A stretch of DNA of 64,000 nt, taken from contig VFJQ01000013.1 of the NCBI GenBank assembly GCA_009885995.1, positions 1 to 64,000 on the forward strand. Direction: 5' to 3'. Made by a program: the position numbers and the translations under genes. The stretch's first letter is position 1. The number at the start of each line of letters is the position of its first letter. The notes below the pieces were generated by a model, which was not told the DNA's origin, ran no database searches, and saw only the letters and a list, made by a program, of their open reading frames with translations. Below are positions 56,259 through 64,000 of the stretch, piece after piece. The DNA comes from Verrucomicrobiota bacterium. GTDB taxonomy: Bacteria; Verrucomicrobiota; Verrucomicrobiia; Chthoniobacterales; Chthoniobacteraceae.

Positions 56259-57728
56259 TCAGCCGTCGAGCGGGAAGATGGGGCGGCGGACGTGGCGATA
56301 GGGGAGCGCGCGCAGGTTGCTCGAGCAGGGGCCGGGCGTCTCCACCCACAGCATTCGCGCCGCGATCGGATCGTAGGCGCGGCGATGCGCGACGGCGGCT
56401 TTCACGACGATGACCGACAGCGTCTCAGGGTCGATGCCCTGGCTGCGCCACTGGCCAAGATCGAAGGGCGGCGTCCTCCGGCTCGTGAGCAGGATCGTGA
56501 TCCCCGGATGCCGCACGACCACGCACGGCCCCATGTCGAAACGATCGCCGCACATCGAAGCGAGATGGCTCTGCTTATCCTCGAGCTCGAACTTGCCGTT
56601 GCTCGTGCGGAGCAATTCGACTTCGAGCTCGAACGGCCCCTCATCGAGCCGGCTGCCCTTGCCACCGATCGGTAATGTCACGCGCGTGCCGATGCGCATC
56701 GCCGAGAGTTGGCGCACGGCTTCGGGATCGTTGATCGCGATGGCCGCATTCGGTATCGAATGCTCGACCAGCGCGCGGAGTAAGCCGGTGCCGTCGCCTG
56801 GCGCACCGCCGCCGATGTTGTCCGACGGCTCCACGAGCACCGTCAGGCCGCGCGGCAGGGGATCGAGTTGAGCGAGCACGTCCGCGATGGGTGGATCGGT
56901 CACGTTGCCCGCTTCCCGCGTTCCATTCGCCAGCGAGTTCAGCTGCTGCAACGCCGCGCGCGCCTGCGCTTCGGAGCCCGTCGTGGCGATGGCGAAGCTC
57001 ACTCCCGTATCCGGCGTGTCCGCGAACGAGAATCCAGCGACGACGTTCACCGCCCAAAACTCCGGCGTCCCGGTCTCCATCCTGCGCGCGAGACGTTCGA
57101 GCGAGAGCATCGGTTCGCTCGCCGTGCCGGTGCCGGTCGGCGGCCACATCAGCGGCGGGTGATGCCAGAACATCCGCGGCATCTCCTTCGTCGTCAGCGA
57201 GCGCTGCAACAGCTCGGCGGCGAACTTCGTGACTTGGCGCGCGTCGGCGTGCGGGTTCTCGCGGTAAGCGACGAGGCAGTCGGCGAGGTCGGCCATGCGC
57301 TGCGTGAAGTTTGCGTGCAGGTCGAACACGCCGAAGACAGGCACGTCGTCACCGATGAGCGTGCGCAGCCGCGCGAGCATTTCGCCCTCCACGTCCGTGA
57401 GCGACTGCGAGACCATCGCGCCGTGCAGGATGAGGAACACCGCGTCTAGCTGCGGCTGCACGCGCGCGGCGAGTTCCCGCCAGAACGTCTCGACCACGTG
57501 GTCTTCGACTGTCGCGCTCGGCGACGCGCGGAAATCAACGGTCGGGAACACCTCCCAGTCGAACTCCTTCGCCGACTCCAGCGCCCCGCCGAGCGGCGAA
57601 CTGTCGCCCGCGCAGCGCAGCATGTCCGACCCGAGGAGCACCTGAAAATCACGCAGCCCGGTCGTGCCATCGACGAAGGTGTGCGTCTCGTGAAAGAGCC
57701 CGGCGAAGAGGACGCGGGGACGGCTCAT
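56259..57728 (-). CDS. M81-family metallopeptidase (MlrC-like)
   Basis: A 489-aa protein from the ATG at 57728, chosen because it overlaps the upstream aminotransferase stop as ATGA. The N-terminus has F-H-E-T-H-T-F (metal-binding, family H-E-T-N/H-T-F), later L-H-G-A-M-V, D-L-H-A-N-F-T and E-P-S-D-N-I-G-G-G-A-P-G-D-G-T, all diagnostic of the microcystin-degradation protein MlrC family. Family members are often in amino-acid and amide catabolic clusters; the true substrate is seldom known. Probably translationally coupled to the aminotransferase. Confidence 0.88.
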   Translation of the reverse strand: MSRPRVLFAGLFHETHTFVDGTTGLRDFQVLLGSDMLRCAGDSSPLGGALESAKEFDWEVFPTVDFRASPSATVEDHVVETFWRELAARVQPQLDAVFLILHGAMVSQSLTDVEGEMLARLRTLIGDDVPVFGVFDLHANFTQRMADLADCLVAYRENPHADARQVTKFAAELLQRSLTTKEMPRMFWHHPPLMWPPTGTGTASEPMLSLERLARRMETGTPEFWAVNVVAGFSFADTPDTGVSFAIATTGSEAQARAALQQLNSLANGTREAGNVTDPPIADVLAQLDPLPRGLTVLVEPSDNIGGGAPGDGTGLLRALVEHSIPNAAIAINDPEAVRQLSAMRIGTRVTLPIGGKGSRLDEGPFELEVELLRTSNGKFELEDKQSHLASMCGDRFDMGPCVVVRHPGITILLTSRRTPPFDLGQWRSQGIDPETLSVIVVKAAVAHRRAYDPIAARMLWVETPGPCSSNLRALPYRHVRRPIFPLDG

Positions 57729-59062
57729 GGCTTCCACCCGGCGGCGTGTTGGGCGAAGGCGGCCGCGGAGCGGCTGAGCGCTTCATCGATGTCGGCGTCG
57801 GTGTGCGCGAGGCTCATGAACCACAGCCCGCGCTCGATCGCGCGCACGCCGTTCTCCAGCAAGCAGCGCCGCAGGTGCGTCCAGCGCGGCGCATCGTGGC
57901 GGCGGACGTAGTCGCGGTAGTCGCGGATCGGCCCATGCGCGGCGCCGGGCTTGAGCATTGCGGTGTGGAAGACGAGACCGGGACCTTGCGGTTGCAGCGG
58001 GATGCTGTGTTGGCGCGCGAGTGCTTCGAGTCCGGCGATGAGCTTAGCGCCGAGGCGCTGAAGTCCGGCGGGATGCTGCGGGCCGAGCGCGAGGATCTGG
58101 TCGAGGCACCAGCGGCTTGCGGCGAGGCAGAGCGGGTTCGCGTTGAGCGTGCCGGCGTGGACGACTTCTCCGCGGATGATCGGCTCGAAGACGCGCGCCT
58201 TCCCCGCGAGCGCGGCGAAGGGCACACCACCACCGATGGCTTTGCCAAAGATCGTGAGGTCCGGCGACGCGCCGTAGTAGCCCTGCGCGCACGATGCGCC
58301 GAAGCGGAAGCCGGTGATCGTCTCGTCGGCGATCATCAGCGCGCCTTCGCGGTCGCACAGCTCGCGGATCGTCGCGAGCAGACCGTCGGCGGGTTCCATG
58401 CAGCCGGTGTTGCACAGCGCGGGCTCGAAGATGATCGCGGCGATCTGCCCGCGGTATTGCTCCACGCGGCGGCGCAGATGTTCAGGATCGTTCCAGCGCG
58501 CGACGACGAATTGATCGAGCACCTCGGAGATCACGCCCTTGCTCGGATGCAGCCGTGTCGGCTCGTCGTCGCTGCCCCACTGGTCCGGCGGCGGTGCGAA
58601 GCCGACGAGCCCTTCGTCCGACCAGCCGTGGTAGTGCCCCTCGAACTTCAGCACCAGCCGCTTGCCCGTGAGCCCGCGCGCGAGACGCAGCGCACTCATC
58701 ACCACTTCGGTCGCGGAGTTGTTGAAGCGCACGCGCTCAGCTCCCGGCACCATCGATTGCACGCGCTCCGCGACATCGATCTCCAGCTCCGACTGCGCCG
58801 CCCAGTGTGTTCCGAGCCGCGCTTGCGCTGCGATCGCATCGGCGAGTCCCGCCGGTGCGTGACCGAAAAGCAGCGCGCCCTGGCCCGTCTGGAAGTCGAT
58901 ATATTCGTTCCCATCCACGTCCCACAGTCGCGAGCCTGCGCCGCGTGCGAAGTAGAGCGGCACGGGCTGCTCCATCTTGCGGATGCCGCTGTTCACGCCG
59001 CCAGCGATGCTCTGCTGCGCGCGTTCGAAGAGCCGGCGGGATTGGGAGAAACGATCGGTCAT
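57725..59062 (-). CDS. class-III PLP aminotransferase (glutamate-1-semialdehyde aminomutase-like)
   Basis: A 445-aa protein. N-terminal G-G-V-N-S-G-I-R-K, R-F-N-N-S-A-T-E-V (the usual N-S-G-T-E-A is altered), G-H-Y-H-G-W-S-D, E-P-x-x-C-N-T-G, A-D-E-T-I-T-G-F-R and the PLP-binding Lys274 in F-G-K-A-I-G-G-G define the family. The changes from the housekeeping HemL consensus and the operon partner (MlrC) argue for a catabolic aminotransferase rather than HemL. It overlaps the MlrC gene by 4 nt. Confidence 0.88.
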   Translation of the reverse strand: MTDRFSQSRRLFERAQQSIAGGVNSGIRKMEQPVPLYFARGAGSRLWDVDGNEYIDFQTGQGALLFGHAPAGLADAIAAQARLGTHWAAQSELEIDVAERVQSMVPGAERVRFNNSATEVVMSALRLARGLTGKRLVLKFEGHYHGWSDEGLVGFAPPPDQWGSDDEPTRLHPSKGVISEVLDQFVVARWNDPEHLRRRVEQYRGQIAAIIFEPALCNTGCMEPADGLLATIRELCDREGALMIADETITGFRFGASCAQGYYGASPDLTIFGKAIGGGVPFAALAGKARVFEPIIRGEVVHAGTLNANPLCLAASRWCLDQILALGPQHPAGLQRLGAKLIAGLEALARQHSIPLQPQGPGLVFHTAMLKPGAAHGPIRDYRDYVRRHDAPRWTHLRRCLLENGVRAIERGLWFMSLAHTDADIDEALSRSAAAFAQHAAGWKP

Positions 59063-59104
59063 GGTGTGCGATGAAAGCGCGCGCGCGGACGAAGGCTTAG
59101 CGCC

Positions 59105-59995
59105 TTATTTTTCGTGCAGCCGCTGCCACTCCAGCGCCGGTTGATCTACGCGGAACTGCACGAGCCGCTGATGATCGACCTCGGTTACGTAAGCCGTGCG
59201 CCCATCCGGCCCGCCGAAGCAGATGTTCGACGGCTTGAGCCCGAGCACGTCGATCTCGCGCAGCACTTCGCCGCCCGGCGAGAGCTTCACCACCGTGCCC
59301 TTGCCATGCCGCGTCGCGTAAAGATTCCCGTCCACGTCGCAGCGCATCCCATCGAAGCCGAAGTCGTCGAACTGCTTCACCAGTTTGCGCTCACCAAGCG
59401 AACGATCCGGCTTGATCGGGAACGCCCACACGCCGCGCTGCTCGCTCTCGTTCACGTAGAGCGTCCTGCCGTCCGGGCTCACGTCGATGCCGTTCGTCGT
59501 GCCGAGTCCGCTTGCGAGAAGATGCGTGCTCCCATCGCGGTCGATCCGCCAGAGCTGCCCAGTCTTGTTCTTCCAATCTGGATCGCTCGCGTAGAGCGTT
59601 CCGTCGGCGGCGATGGCGATGTCATTCGGCTGACTCATCCTCGGCTCGTGTGCGAAGACGCTCACCGCCTTCGTCTTCATGTCCACGCGCAGCACGTTGT
59701 GCCCCATGTAGTCGGCCACATACATCGTCCCGGCGCGATCGAAGCGGATGCCATTCCCCGCGCTCCCCTCGGGCAACGTGACGAACAACTCCGCTTTCCC
59801 ATCCGGCGTCACCTTCCCGATGTTGCGCTTCTCGCCAAAACTCACCGCGTAAAGATTCCCAGCCCCATCGCAAGCCGGCCCCTCGATCCCCGGCGTGAAT
59901 GCGCCTCCAGCCGTGAGCGGCGTGGCGACAAAGAGCTGCTCGTCCGCCGCGCGAGCGAGAGCGAGTGAGCAGAACAGGGCGAGGAGGGGTTTCAT
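59105..59995 (-). CDS. SMP-30/gluconolactonase-like secreted protein
   Basis: A 296-aa protein with a signal peptide (M-K-P-L-L-A-L-F-C-S-L-A-L-A-R-A-A-D). The six-bladed propeller pattern is clear: E-G-P-A-C-D-G-A-G-N-L-Y-A-V, G-N-G-I-R-F-D-R-A-G, P-N-D-I-A-I-A-A-D-G-T-L-Y, T-N-G-I-D-V-S-P-D-G-R-T-L-Y and G-M-R-C-D-V-D-G-N-L-Y, with the acidic/Asn metal residues of the family. Sugar-lactone hydrolysis in the periplasm is likely but not certain. It is 42 nt upstream of the aminotransferase on the same strand. Confidence 0.86.
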   Translation of the reverse strand: MKPLLALFCSLALARAADEQLFVATPLTAGGAFTPGIEGPACDGAGNLYAVSFGEKRNIGKVTPDGKAELFVTLPEGSAGNGIRFDRAGTMYVADYMGHNVLRVDMKTKAVSVFAHEPRMSQPNDIAIAADGTLYASDPDWKNKTGQLWRIDRDGSTHLLASGLGTTNGIDVSPDGRTLYVNESEQRGVWAFPIKPDRSLGERKLVKQFDDFGFDGMRCDVDGNLYATRHGKGTVVKLSPGGEVLREIDVLGLKPSNICFGGPDGRTAYVTEVDHQRLVQFRVDQPALEWQRLHEK

Positions 59996-60123
59996 CGGGA
60001 AGGCGAAACGCTCTACCCGCCGGCAGCGCGCACCGTCAATGCCGCGTGCTTTGATTCGATTAAACGAATCTTCATCCGGGATTCATCGTTCCTTCAACTA
60101 GCGGCTCCACGGTGCGTGGCGAT

Positions 60124-60503
60124 ATGAAACCACTTCCAAATCCACTCCGCTGTATCCGCAACCTCTTCACACCGCTTGCCCTCGCCGCGCTCAGCGCGGT
60201 TTCGTCGGCGGCTGCGACTGACCTCTCGTATCCACCGACGACCTCACCGGCTCGATCTATCTCTCCAGCATGTCGGTGCTGCTCATAGCCTGCTGCTACT
60301 GGCGCCGCGCGAACAACTGGGGCGCGCTCGGCGCGATCATCCTCGGTGCCGCCGTCCCGATCGCGCACCTCGCTATGGAGAAGATCGCGAGCACGGCGAA
60401 GCTCGCCGCCGACATCGGCAAGGATTGGGCCGGCATCGTCGCCTTCGTTGCCGCCGCGCTCGGCATGGTCATTGGCTCACTCATGAAACCTCGCACGACA
60501 TGA
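60124..60503 (+). pseudogene. collapsed sodium/solute symporter gene (signal-peptide start and symporter C-terminus, middle deleted)
   Basis: From 60124 a frame encodes a signal-peptide-like start (F-T-P-L-A-L-A-A-L-S-A-V-S-S-A-A-A) but ends at a TAG at 60283-60285. In another frame, open from 60222, the sequence reads L-T-G-S-I-Y-L-S-S-M-S-V-L-L-I-A, then C-C-Y-W-R-R-A-N-N-W-G-A-L-G-A-I-I-L-G and two further membrane segments to the TGA at 60501-60503. That is the typical C-terminus of an SSS-family symporter. The central ~450 or more residues are missing. A symporter with an N-terminal exported domain, internally deleted, is my inference. Confidence 0.6.
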
Positions 60504-60649
60504 CGCACGGACATGGCTTCTGGTTCTTCCTCATGTGGACGTGCGTCGTGTGGTATTCGACGACGACGATCTACGTCGCGATCCAGGGCAGCATCGACAT
60601 CAGGGAGATGCTGCGGCGGCTGCGGGATAAGCAGGACTCGGAGCGCTGA
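60500..60649 (+). CDS. small single-span membrane protein after the symporter remnant
   Basis: A 49-aa frame whose ATG overlaps the symporter stop as ATGA. It has a His/Gly start (M-T-H-G-H-G-F-W-F-F), one membrane helix (F-L-M-W-T-C-V-V-W-Y-S-T-T-T-I-Y-V-A) and a charged tail (R-E-M-L-R-R-L-R-D-K-Q-D). The stop overlap and membrane-plus-charged-tail layout suggest a genuine accessory protein coupled to the symporter. It converges on the dehydrogenase gene with a 3-nt gap. Function unknown. Confidence 0.6.
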   Translation: MTHGHGFWFFLMWTCVVWYSTTTIYVAIQGSIDIREMLRRLRDKQDSER

Positions 60650-60652
60650 GCT

Positions 60653-61669
60653 CTACGGAGCGAGCACCATCTTGATGTCGCTGCCCTTCGCCGCGAGCGC
60701 GCGCTGGAATGCTTCCACGCCGCGATCGAGTGGCAGGACCGTCGTCCAGGTTCGTGCATCCACGGCTCCGCTGACCATCAAGTCCACCGCGGTCTGTAGC
60801 TCCGCCTGCGTCGCCGCATAGGTGCCGAAGACCGTGCGCTCGGGGAGCGTGATCTCGTAGGTGTCGATCGTGACGTCGTTTTCGTGAAGACCGATCCACA
60901 CCGCAGCACCACCGGGGCGTGCGGCGGCGAGGGATTGCTGCTTGGTGATCCTCCCGCCGACGGCATCCACCACGAGGTCCACGCCCTCGCCGTCGGTGAG
61001 GTCGCGCGCGATCTTCACCACGTCCTCGCTCGCCGGATTGATCACCCGCTTCGCCCCGAGCGCCGTCGCTGCGTGCAGCCGCTCCGGCACGAGGTCGCTC
61101 ACGAACACCGTCGCGCCGAGCATCGCCTGATACGCCTGCTGCGTCATCAGCCCGATCGGTCCGCCGCCGATCACGAGCACCGTGCGCGGCGCGAGATGGT
61201 GCGTGAGGTTCACGATGTGGACGCCGTTGCCCAGCGGTTCGGCGAGACACGCCGCCTCCGCGGGCAGCCCATCCGGCCACGGGATGAGGCTGCGCGCTGG
61301 CGCATTCACGAACTCCGCGAATGCCCCGGCCCGGTGCATCCCGAAAATCTGCCGCTGCGCGCACAGGTGCGTGTCGCCGCGCCGGCAGCGCACACACGCG
61401 CCGCACGGCACGAGCGAGTTCGACACGACCTTCTGCCCGACCGTGACGTTCGTCACACCTTCGCCCAGCGCCTCGACCACTCCGCAAAACTCATGGCCCA
61501 TGATCAGCGGCGGCACGCGGCGCGGGCTGCGTTTGCGAAAGCCTTCGAGTTCGCTGCCGCAGATGCCGCACGCGGCGACCTTGAGCAGCACTTCGCCGGC
61601 GGCGGCGCGGGGCAGGGGAGCCTCAGCCATCTCGACGCGATCAAATTCCGGGTAGAGGAGACATTTCAT
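60653..61669 (-). CDS. zinc-dependent alcohol/polyol dehydrogenase (MDR family)
   Basis: A 338-aa protein; start at 61669 (M-K-C-L-L-Y-P). Catalytic zinc residues lie in C-G-I-C-G-S-E and G-H-E-F-C-G. The structural zinc cysteines are in C-G-A-C-V-R-C-R-R-G-D-T-H-L-C, and the nucleotide fold in V-L-V-I-G-G-G-P-I-G-L-M. Closest in style to sorbitol, idonate and threonine dehydrogenases. It is divergent from the amidohydrolase, with 43 bp between the starts. Oxidation of a polyol or sugar-acid hydroxyl is likely; exact substrate unknown. Confidence 0.87.
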   Translation of the reverse strand: MKCLLYPEFDRVEMAEAPLPRAAAGEVLLKVAACGICGSELEGFRKRSPRRVPPLIMGHEFCGVVEALGEGVTNVTVGQKVVSNSLVPCGACVRCRRGDTHLCAQRQIFGMHRAGAFAEFVNAPARSLIPWPDGLPAEAACLAEPLGNGVHIVNLTHHLAPRTVLVIGGGPIGLMTQQAYQAMLGATVFVSDLVPERLHAATALGAKRVINPASEDVVKIARDLTDGEGVDLVVDAVGGRITKQQSLAAARPGGAAVWIGLHENDVTIDTYEITLPERTVFGTYAATQAELQTAVDLMVSGAVDARTWTTVLPLDRGVEAFQRALAAKGSDIKMVLAP

Positions 61670-61712
61670 TGAGCCTGTGAAAGTGGCGGCGAGCCGGGTT
61701 ATTAGGCGTCCC

Positions 61713-62684
61713 ATGATCATCGACTGTCACAACCATGTCGGCGCAGACATCATGTTTTACCTGCGCGGCGATTTCCCCTACGCGCAGCATCTCGTGACGA
61801 TGACGAGCGAAGGCCGCGCGCTCGGCGTGGATCGCTGGGTCGTCTTCCCCTTCGTCATCAATCTCTCGCTCAAGATCGAGGCGCTGCGCCGCGGCGAGAT
61901 CGAATATGGCGGCTTGGAAAAGGTGCCCTACGCGTTCGAAAACCGGCGGCTGCTTTTCGAGATCAACGAGCTCTTTCCCGAGCAGGGAAAACATTGCCTG
62001 CCCTTCGTGATGCTCGACCCGATGCGCGAGCAGGCTGGGCAGATCGCGGAGCTGCGCAAGCTGCGCGGCGAATACAAATTCTACGGCCTGAAGCTCCAGA
62101 CCACGATGCTCCAGTCCTTCATCCAGACGCTGGGCGAGGAAGGTCGCGGTTTCATCGAACTCGCCGCCGAGTGGGACATCCCATTCCTCATCCACTCGAG
62201 CGTCGGCCCCGACGACCCGTGGGCGCAGGCGAGCGACATCCTCGACCTCGCCGAGAAGTTCCCGCACGTCCGCTTCTGCCTCGCGCACTCGTGCCGCTAC
62301 GATCGCGAATGCCTCGACCGCGTGAACGCGCTGCCGAACACGTGGTTCGACTGCTCCGCGCACTGCATCCACTGCGACGGCGCGCTCGAAGACCTGCCTT
62401 ACATCGCCGAGCGCTCGCGCCGCTTCGACTCGGACTTCACGAACCCCGCGCGCGTCATCGCCGATCTCGCCGCCGCCTATCCCAGCAAGTTCATGTGGGG
62501 CAGCGACTCGCCCTATTACAGCTACGTCGCCATGCTCGGCAGCAAGCGCATCGCGCTCATCAGCACCTACGAGCGGGAAGTGTCGGCGCTAAAAGCGCAG
62601 CCGCTCGAGGTGCTGGAGCGCATCGCTGACAAAAACATCCGCGCGTGGTTGAAGCTCAAAGATGAAAACATTCTCGCTCACTGA
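61713..62684 (+). CDS. amidohydrolase-2 family metal-dependent hydrolase
   Basis: A 323-aa protein; start at 61713 (M-I-I-D-C-H-N-H-V-G) places the metal H-x-H at residues 5-7 as usual for the family. Further blocks: G-L-K-L-Q-T, P-F-L-I-H-S-S, F-C-L-A-H-S-C-R and the final M-W-G-S-D-S-P-Y-Y with the metal Asp. Members hydrolyse or decarboxylate cyclic acids and lactones. It overlaps the SDR gene by 23 nt, implying a tight operon. Confidence 0.87.
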   Translation: MIIDCHNHVGADIMFYLRGDFPYAQHLVTMTSEGRALGVDRWVVFPFVINLSLKIEALRRGEIEYGGLEKVPYAFENRRLLFEINELFPEQGKHCLPFVMLDPMREQAGQIAELRKLRGEYKFYGLKLQTTMLQSFIQTLGEEGRGFIELAAEWDIPFLIHSSVGPDDPWAQASDILDLAEKFPHVRFCLAHSCRYDRECLDRVNALPNTWFDCSAHCIHCDGALEDLPYIAERSRRFDSDFTNPARVIADLAAAYPSKFMWGSDSPYYSYVAMLGSKRIALISTYEREVSALKAQPLEVLERIADKNIRAWLKLKDENILAH

Positions 62685-63420
62685 CCGCGCCGCCCTCGTC
62701 ACCGGCTCATCGCAAGGCATCGGCTTCGCCATCGCGAGCGGCTTGCGCGAAGCGGGCGCTCGCCTCGTCTTCCACGGTCTGCCCTCGCGTGCCGACAACA
62801 TCCCGGACGATTCGGCCTACGTCTCCGCCGATCTCATGCAGCCCGACGGACCGGCGCGGCTGGTCACCGCCGCCTTTGGCGCGGCGCCGCAACTCGACAC
62901 GCTCGTCTGCAACGCCGGCAGCTTCTTCGATGTGCCCTTCCTCGAGATGACACGTGAGCTGTGGGACAAGACCGTGCAGCTTAATCTCACCGCGACCTAC
63001 TTCGCCGCGCAGGAGTTCGCGAAGCGGCTCGCCGCGGAAAAGCGCGGCGGCTGCATCGTCATCACGACCTCGACGAATGGCTTCCAGGCCGAGACCGACT
63101 CGACCGCTTACGACACGTCGAAGGGCGCGCTCGTCATGCTCATCCGTTCACTCGCCGTCTCGCTCGCGCCGCACGGCATCCGAGTGAACGGCATCGCCCC
63201 CGGCCTCATCCGGACGCCGCTCAATGCCGCGTGGATGGAGGCGCGCAACAGCGACCTGCCGCAGCATTACGAGAAGAAGATTCTCCTCGGCCGCATTGGC
63301 AAACCCGACGACTGCGCAGGCGCCGTCACCTTCCTCTGCTCCGAAGCCGCGAGCTACATCACCGGCGAGATCATCACCATCGATGGCGGGCTCACGGTCG
63401 TGCAGATCGGGAAGATGTAG
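62662..63420 (+). CDS. SDR-family oxidoreductase
   Basis: A 252-aa classical short-chain dehydrogenase. Cofactor motif T-G-S-S-Q-G-I-G, N-A-G-S-F, catalytic Ser in T-T-S-T-N-G-F, Tyr and Lys in A-Y-D-T-S-K-G-A, then R-V-N-G-I-A-P-G-L-I-R-T and C-S-E-A-A-S-Y-I-T-G-E near the end. Translationally coupled to the amidohydrolase upstream (23-nt overlap). Probably a sugar or sugar-acid dehydrogenase in the same pathway. Confidence 0.9.
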   Translation: MKTFSLTDRAALVTGSSQGIGFAIASGLREAGARLVFHGLPSRADNIPDDSAYVSADLMQPDGPARLVTAAFGAAPQLDTLVCNAGSFFDVPFLEMTRELWDKTVQLNLTATYFAAQEFAKRLAAEKRGGCIVITTSTNGFQAETDSTAYDTSKGALVMLIRSLAVSLAPHGIRVNGIAPGLIRTPLNAAWMEARNSDLPQHYEKKILLGRIGKPDDCAGAVTFLCSEAASYITGEIITIDGGLTVVQIGKM

Positions 63421-63452
63421 AGCGCCTCGGTGCCTCGGGGGGCAGCGGCGAT

Positions 63453-63653
63453 TTACTTCAGCGGGCGGTCGTGCTTGTGCCTGATCTCTGCGCCCGCTCC
63501 GCCGAGGATGATGTCGGCCACTCGCTCCTGAATGACGCTGTCGCTCGGATCAACCGGATGGCCCTGGCGCTCGCCCTCGAGTCGGCATTCATCGCGGACG
63601 ATCTGTTCTACGTCGGGGATTTCGTCGCGGATGATTTCAGCTTCTGGATCCAT
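63453..63653 (-). CDS. small hypothetical protein
   Basis: A 66-aa acidic frame (M-D-P-E-A-E-I-I-R-D-E-I-P-D-V-E-Q-I-V-R-D-E) with balanced composition unlike the Arg-rich shadow frames. No membrane segment or known motif. It converges on the SDR gene with a 32-nt gap. Coding status rests on composition only. Confidence 0.5.
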   Translation of the reverse strand: MDPEAEIIRDEIPDVEQIVRDECRLEGERQGHPVDPSDSVIQERVADIILGGAGAEIRHKHDRPLK

Positions 63654-63782
63654 GATGAGCGGGTTGGTTCACGATCGGCTGGGATGAGAGCACATCCTGA
63701 GCTGTTTCCAAGCCAGGTGATCGAGGCCGTCGTGAATGCATCGGCTGCGACGGGGATGGGGATCCCGTCAAATTACCGGCGG

Positions 63783-64000
63783 CTACAGGGGCATTTGCCC
63801 GGGGCGCACGCGTGGGGGAAAACGCAGCTCGGGCGTGCCGTCGAGGCGCTTGGCGAGGTCGATGGGATCGCCGAGGTTCACTTCGGCGGGATCGACCTGG
63901 TAGTTCCAGACGCTGAACCACGCGAGCTGCGCGGCGCCGTAGAGCGTGGAGAAGGCGCACTCGACCGCGTCGAAGCCGCACGCGATGTGGATGCGGCCGA
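63783..64000 (-). CDS. C-terminal part of an unidentified protein, start beyond the right edge
   Basis: An open minus-strand frame of 72 codons that enters from the right edge and stops at 63783-63785. It reads C-G-F-D-A-V-E-C-A-F-S-T-L-Y-G-A-A-Q-L-A, then N-Y-Q-V-D-P-A-E-V-N-L-G-D-P and ends R-V-R-P-G-Q-M-P-L. Codon use and composition look genuine; I do not recognise the family. Confidence 0.55.
   Translation of the reverse strand, partial: GRIHIACGFDAVECAFSTLYGAAQLAWFSVWNYQVDPAEVNLGDPIDLAKRLDGTPELRFPPRVRPGQMPL

Noticed and set aside
54069..56675. 868-residue plus-strand frame
   Set aside because: Antisense of the kinase gene, very Arg-rich, overlaps two real genes.

Overview
The window looks like a chromosomal segment of a high-GC member of the Verrucomicrobiota (Spartobacteria or Opitutae type). 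The signs are two long secreted proteins built of tandem GloVer-type (TIGR03803) repeats, EF-hand-tailed sulfatases, a single-chain tandem UvrA, a Ser/Thr kinase joined to C-type-lectin-like and FGE-like domains, and several PVC-style interspersed hairpin repeats. This placement is inferred from gene content; no rRNA or tRNA is present to confirm it.

Layout. 1-3.6 kb: 5'-proximal part of a GloVer-repeat gene on the minus strand, frameshifted and running off the left edge. 3.6-4.7 kb: a small HTH gene and a decayed alginate-lyase tail. 4.7-7.5 kb: a histidine kinase / LuxR-type response regulator pair. 7.6-25.7 kb: a YHYH protein, then a tightly packed plus-strand operon (gaps 15-50 nt) that forms a polysaccharide utilisation locus: alginate-lyase-family protein, EF-hand sulfatase, FAD oxidoreductase, second EF-hand sulfatase, SGNH hydrolase, a 1211-aa GH2 + alginate-lyase fusion, a 1353-aa PL8 lyase and an ExuT-like hexuronate permease. 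26-31.5 kb: a broken collagen-like gene, malQ, mdh, an interspersed-repeat region and a MoeB-rhodanese fusion. 31.5-36.3 kb (minus): esterase, SGNH hydrolase, PBP1A. 36.4-43 kb: MidA-type methyltransferase converging on the 1823-aa double UvrA. 43-47 kb: second GloVer protein. 47-50 kb: HU, rnhC, mutY and eda. 50-63.4 kb: a catabolic region with an acid-sugar type MFS, M19 dipeptidase, RidA, a sensor-like kinase, M81 (MlrC) protein, class-III aminotransferase, SMP-30 protein, a collapsed SSS symporter gene, Zn-dehydrogenase, amidohydrolase and SDR.

How the parts may work together. Secreted lyases (PL8 and two alginate-lyase-family domains), sulfatases, an esterase-like SGNH enzyme and a GH2 enzyme would dismantle a sulfated, uronate-containing polysaccharide (glycosaminoglycan-like or algal). 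The hexuronate permease would import the product, and the KDPG aldolase at 49.5 kb could feed it into central metabolism. The two-component system just upstream is the natural candidate regulator. A 9-2-9 palindrome followed by a conserved promoter-like block occurs in front of both the YHYH gene and the lyase operon.

The most interesting non-coding signals are two 50-56 bp twin-hairpin elements that fill intergenic gaps, an array of triloop hairpins at 29.55-29.70 kb, and a direct/inverted CAGT-type repeat between the PBP1A and methyltransferase genes. A related repeat sits in frame inside the linker of the fused UvrA. Three reading frames are broken by changes consistent with one base, two of them in G-rich tracts, so sequencing error must be considered beside real decay.
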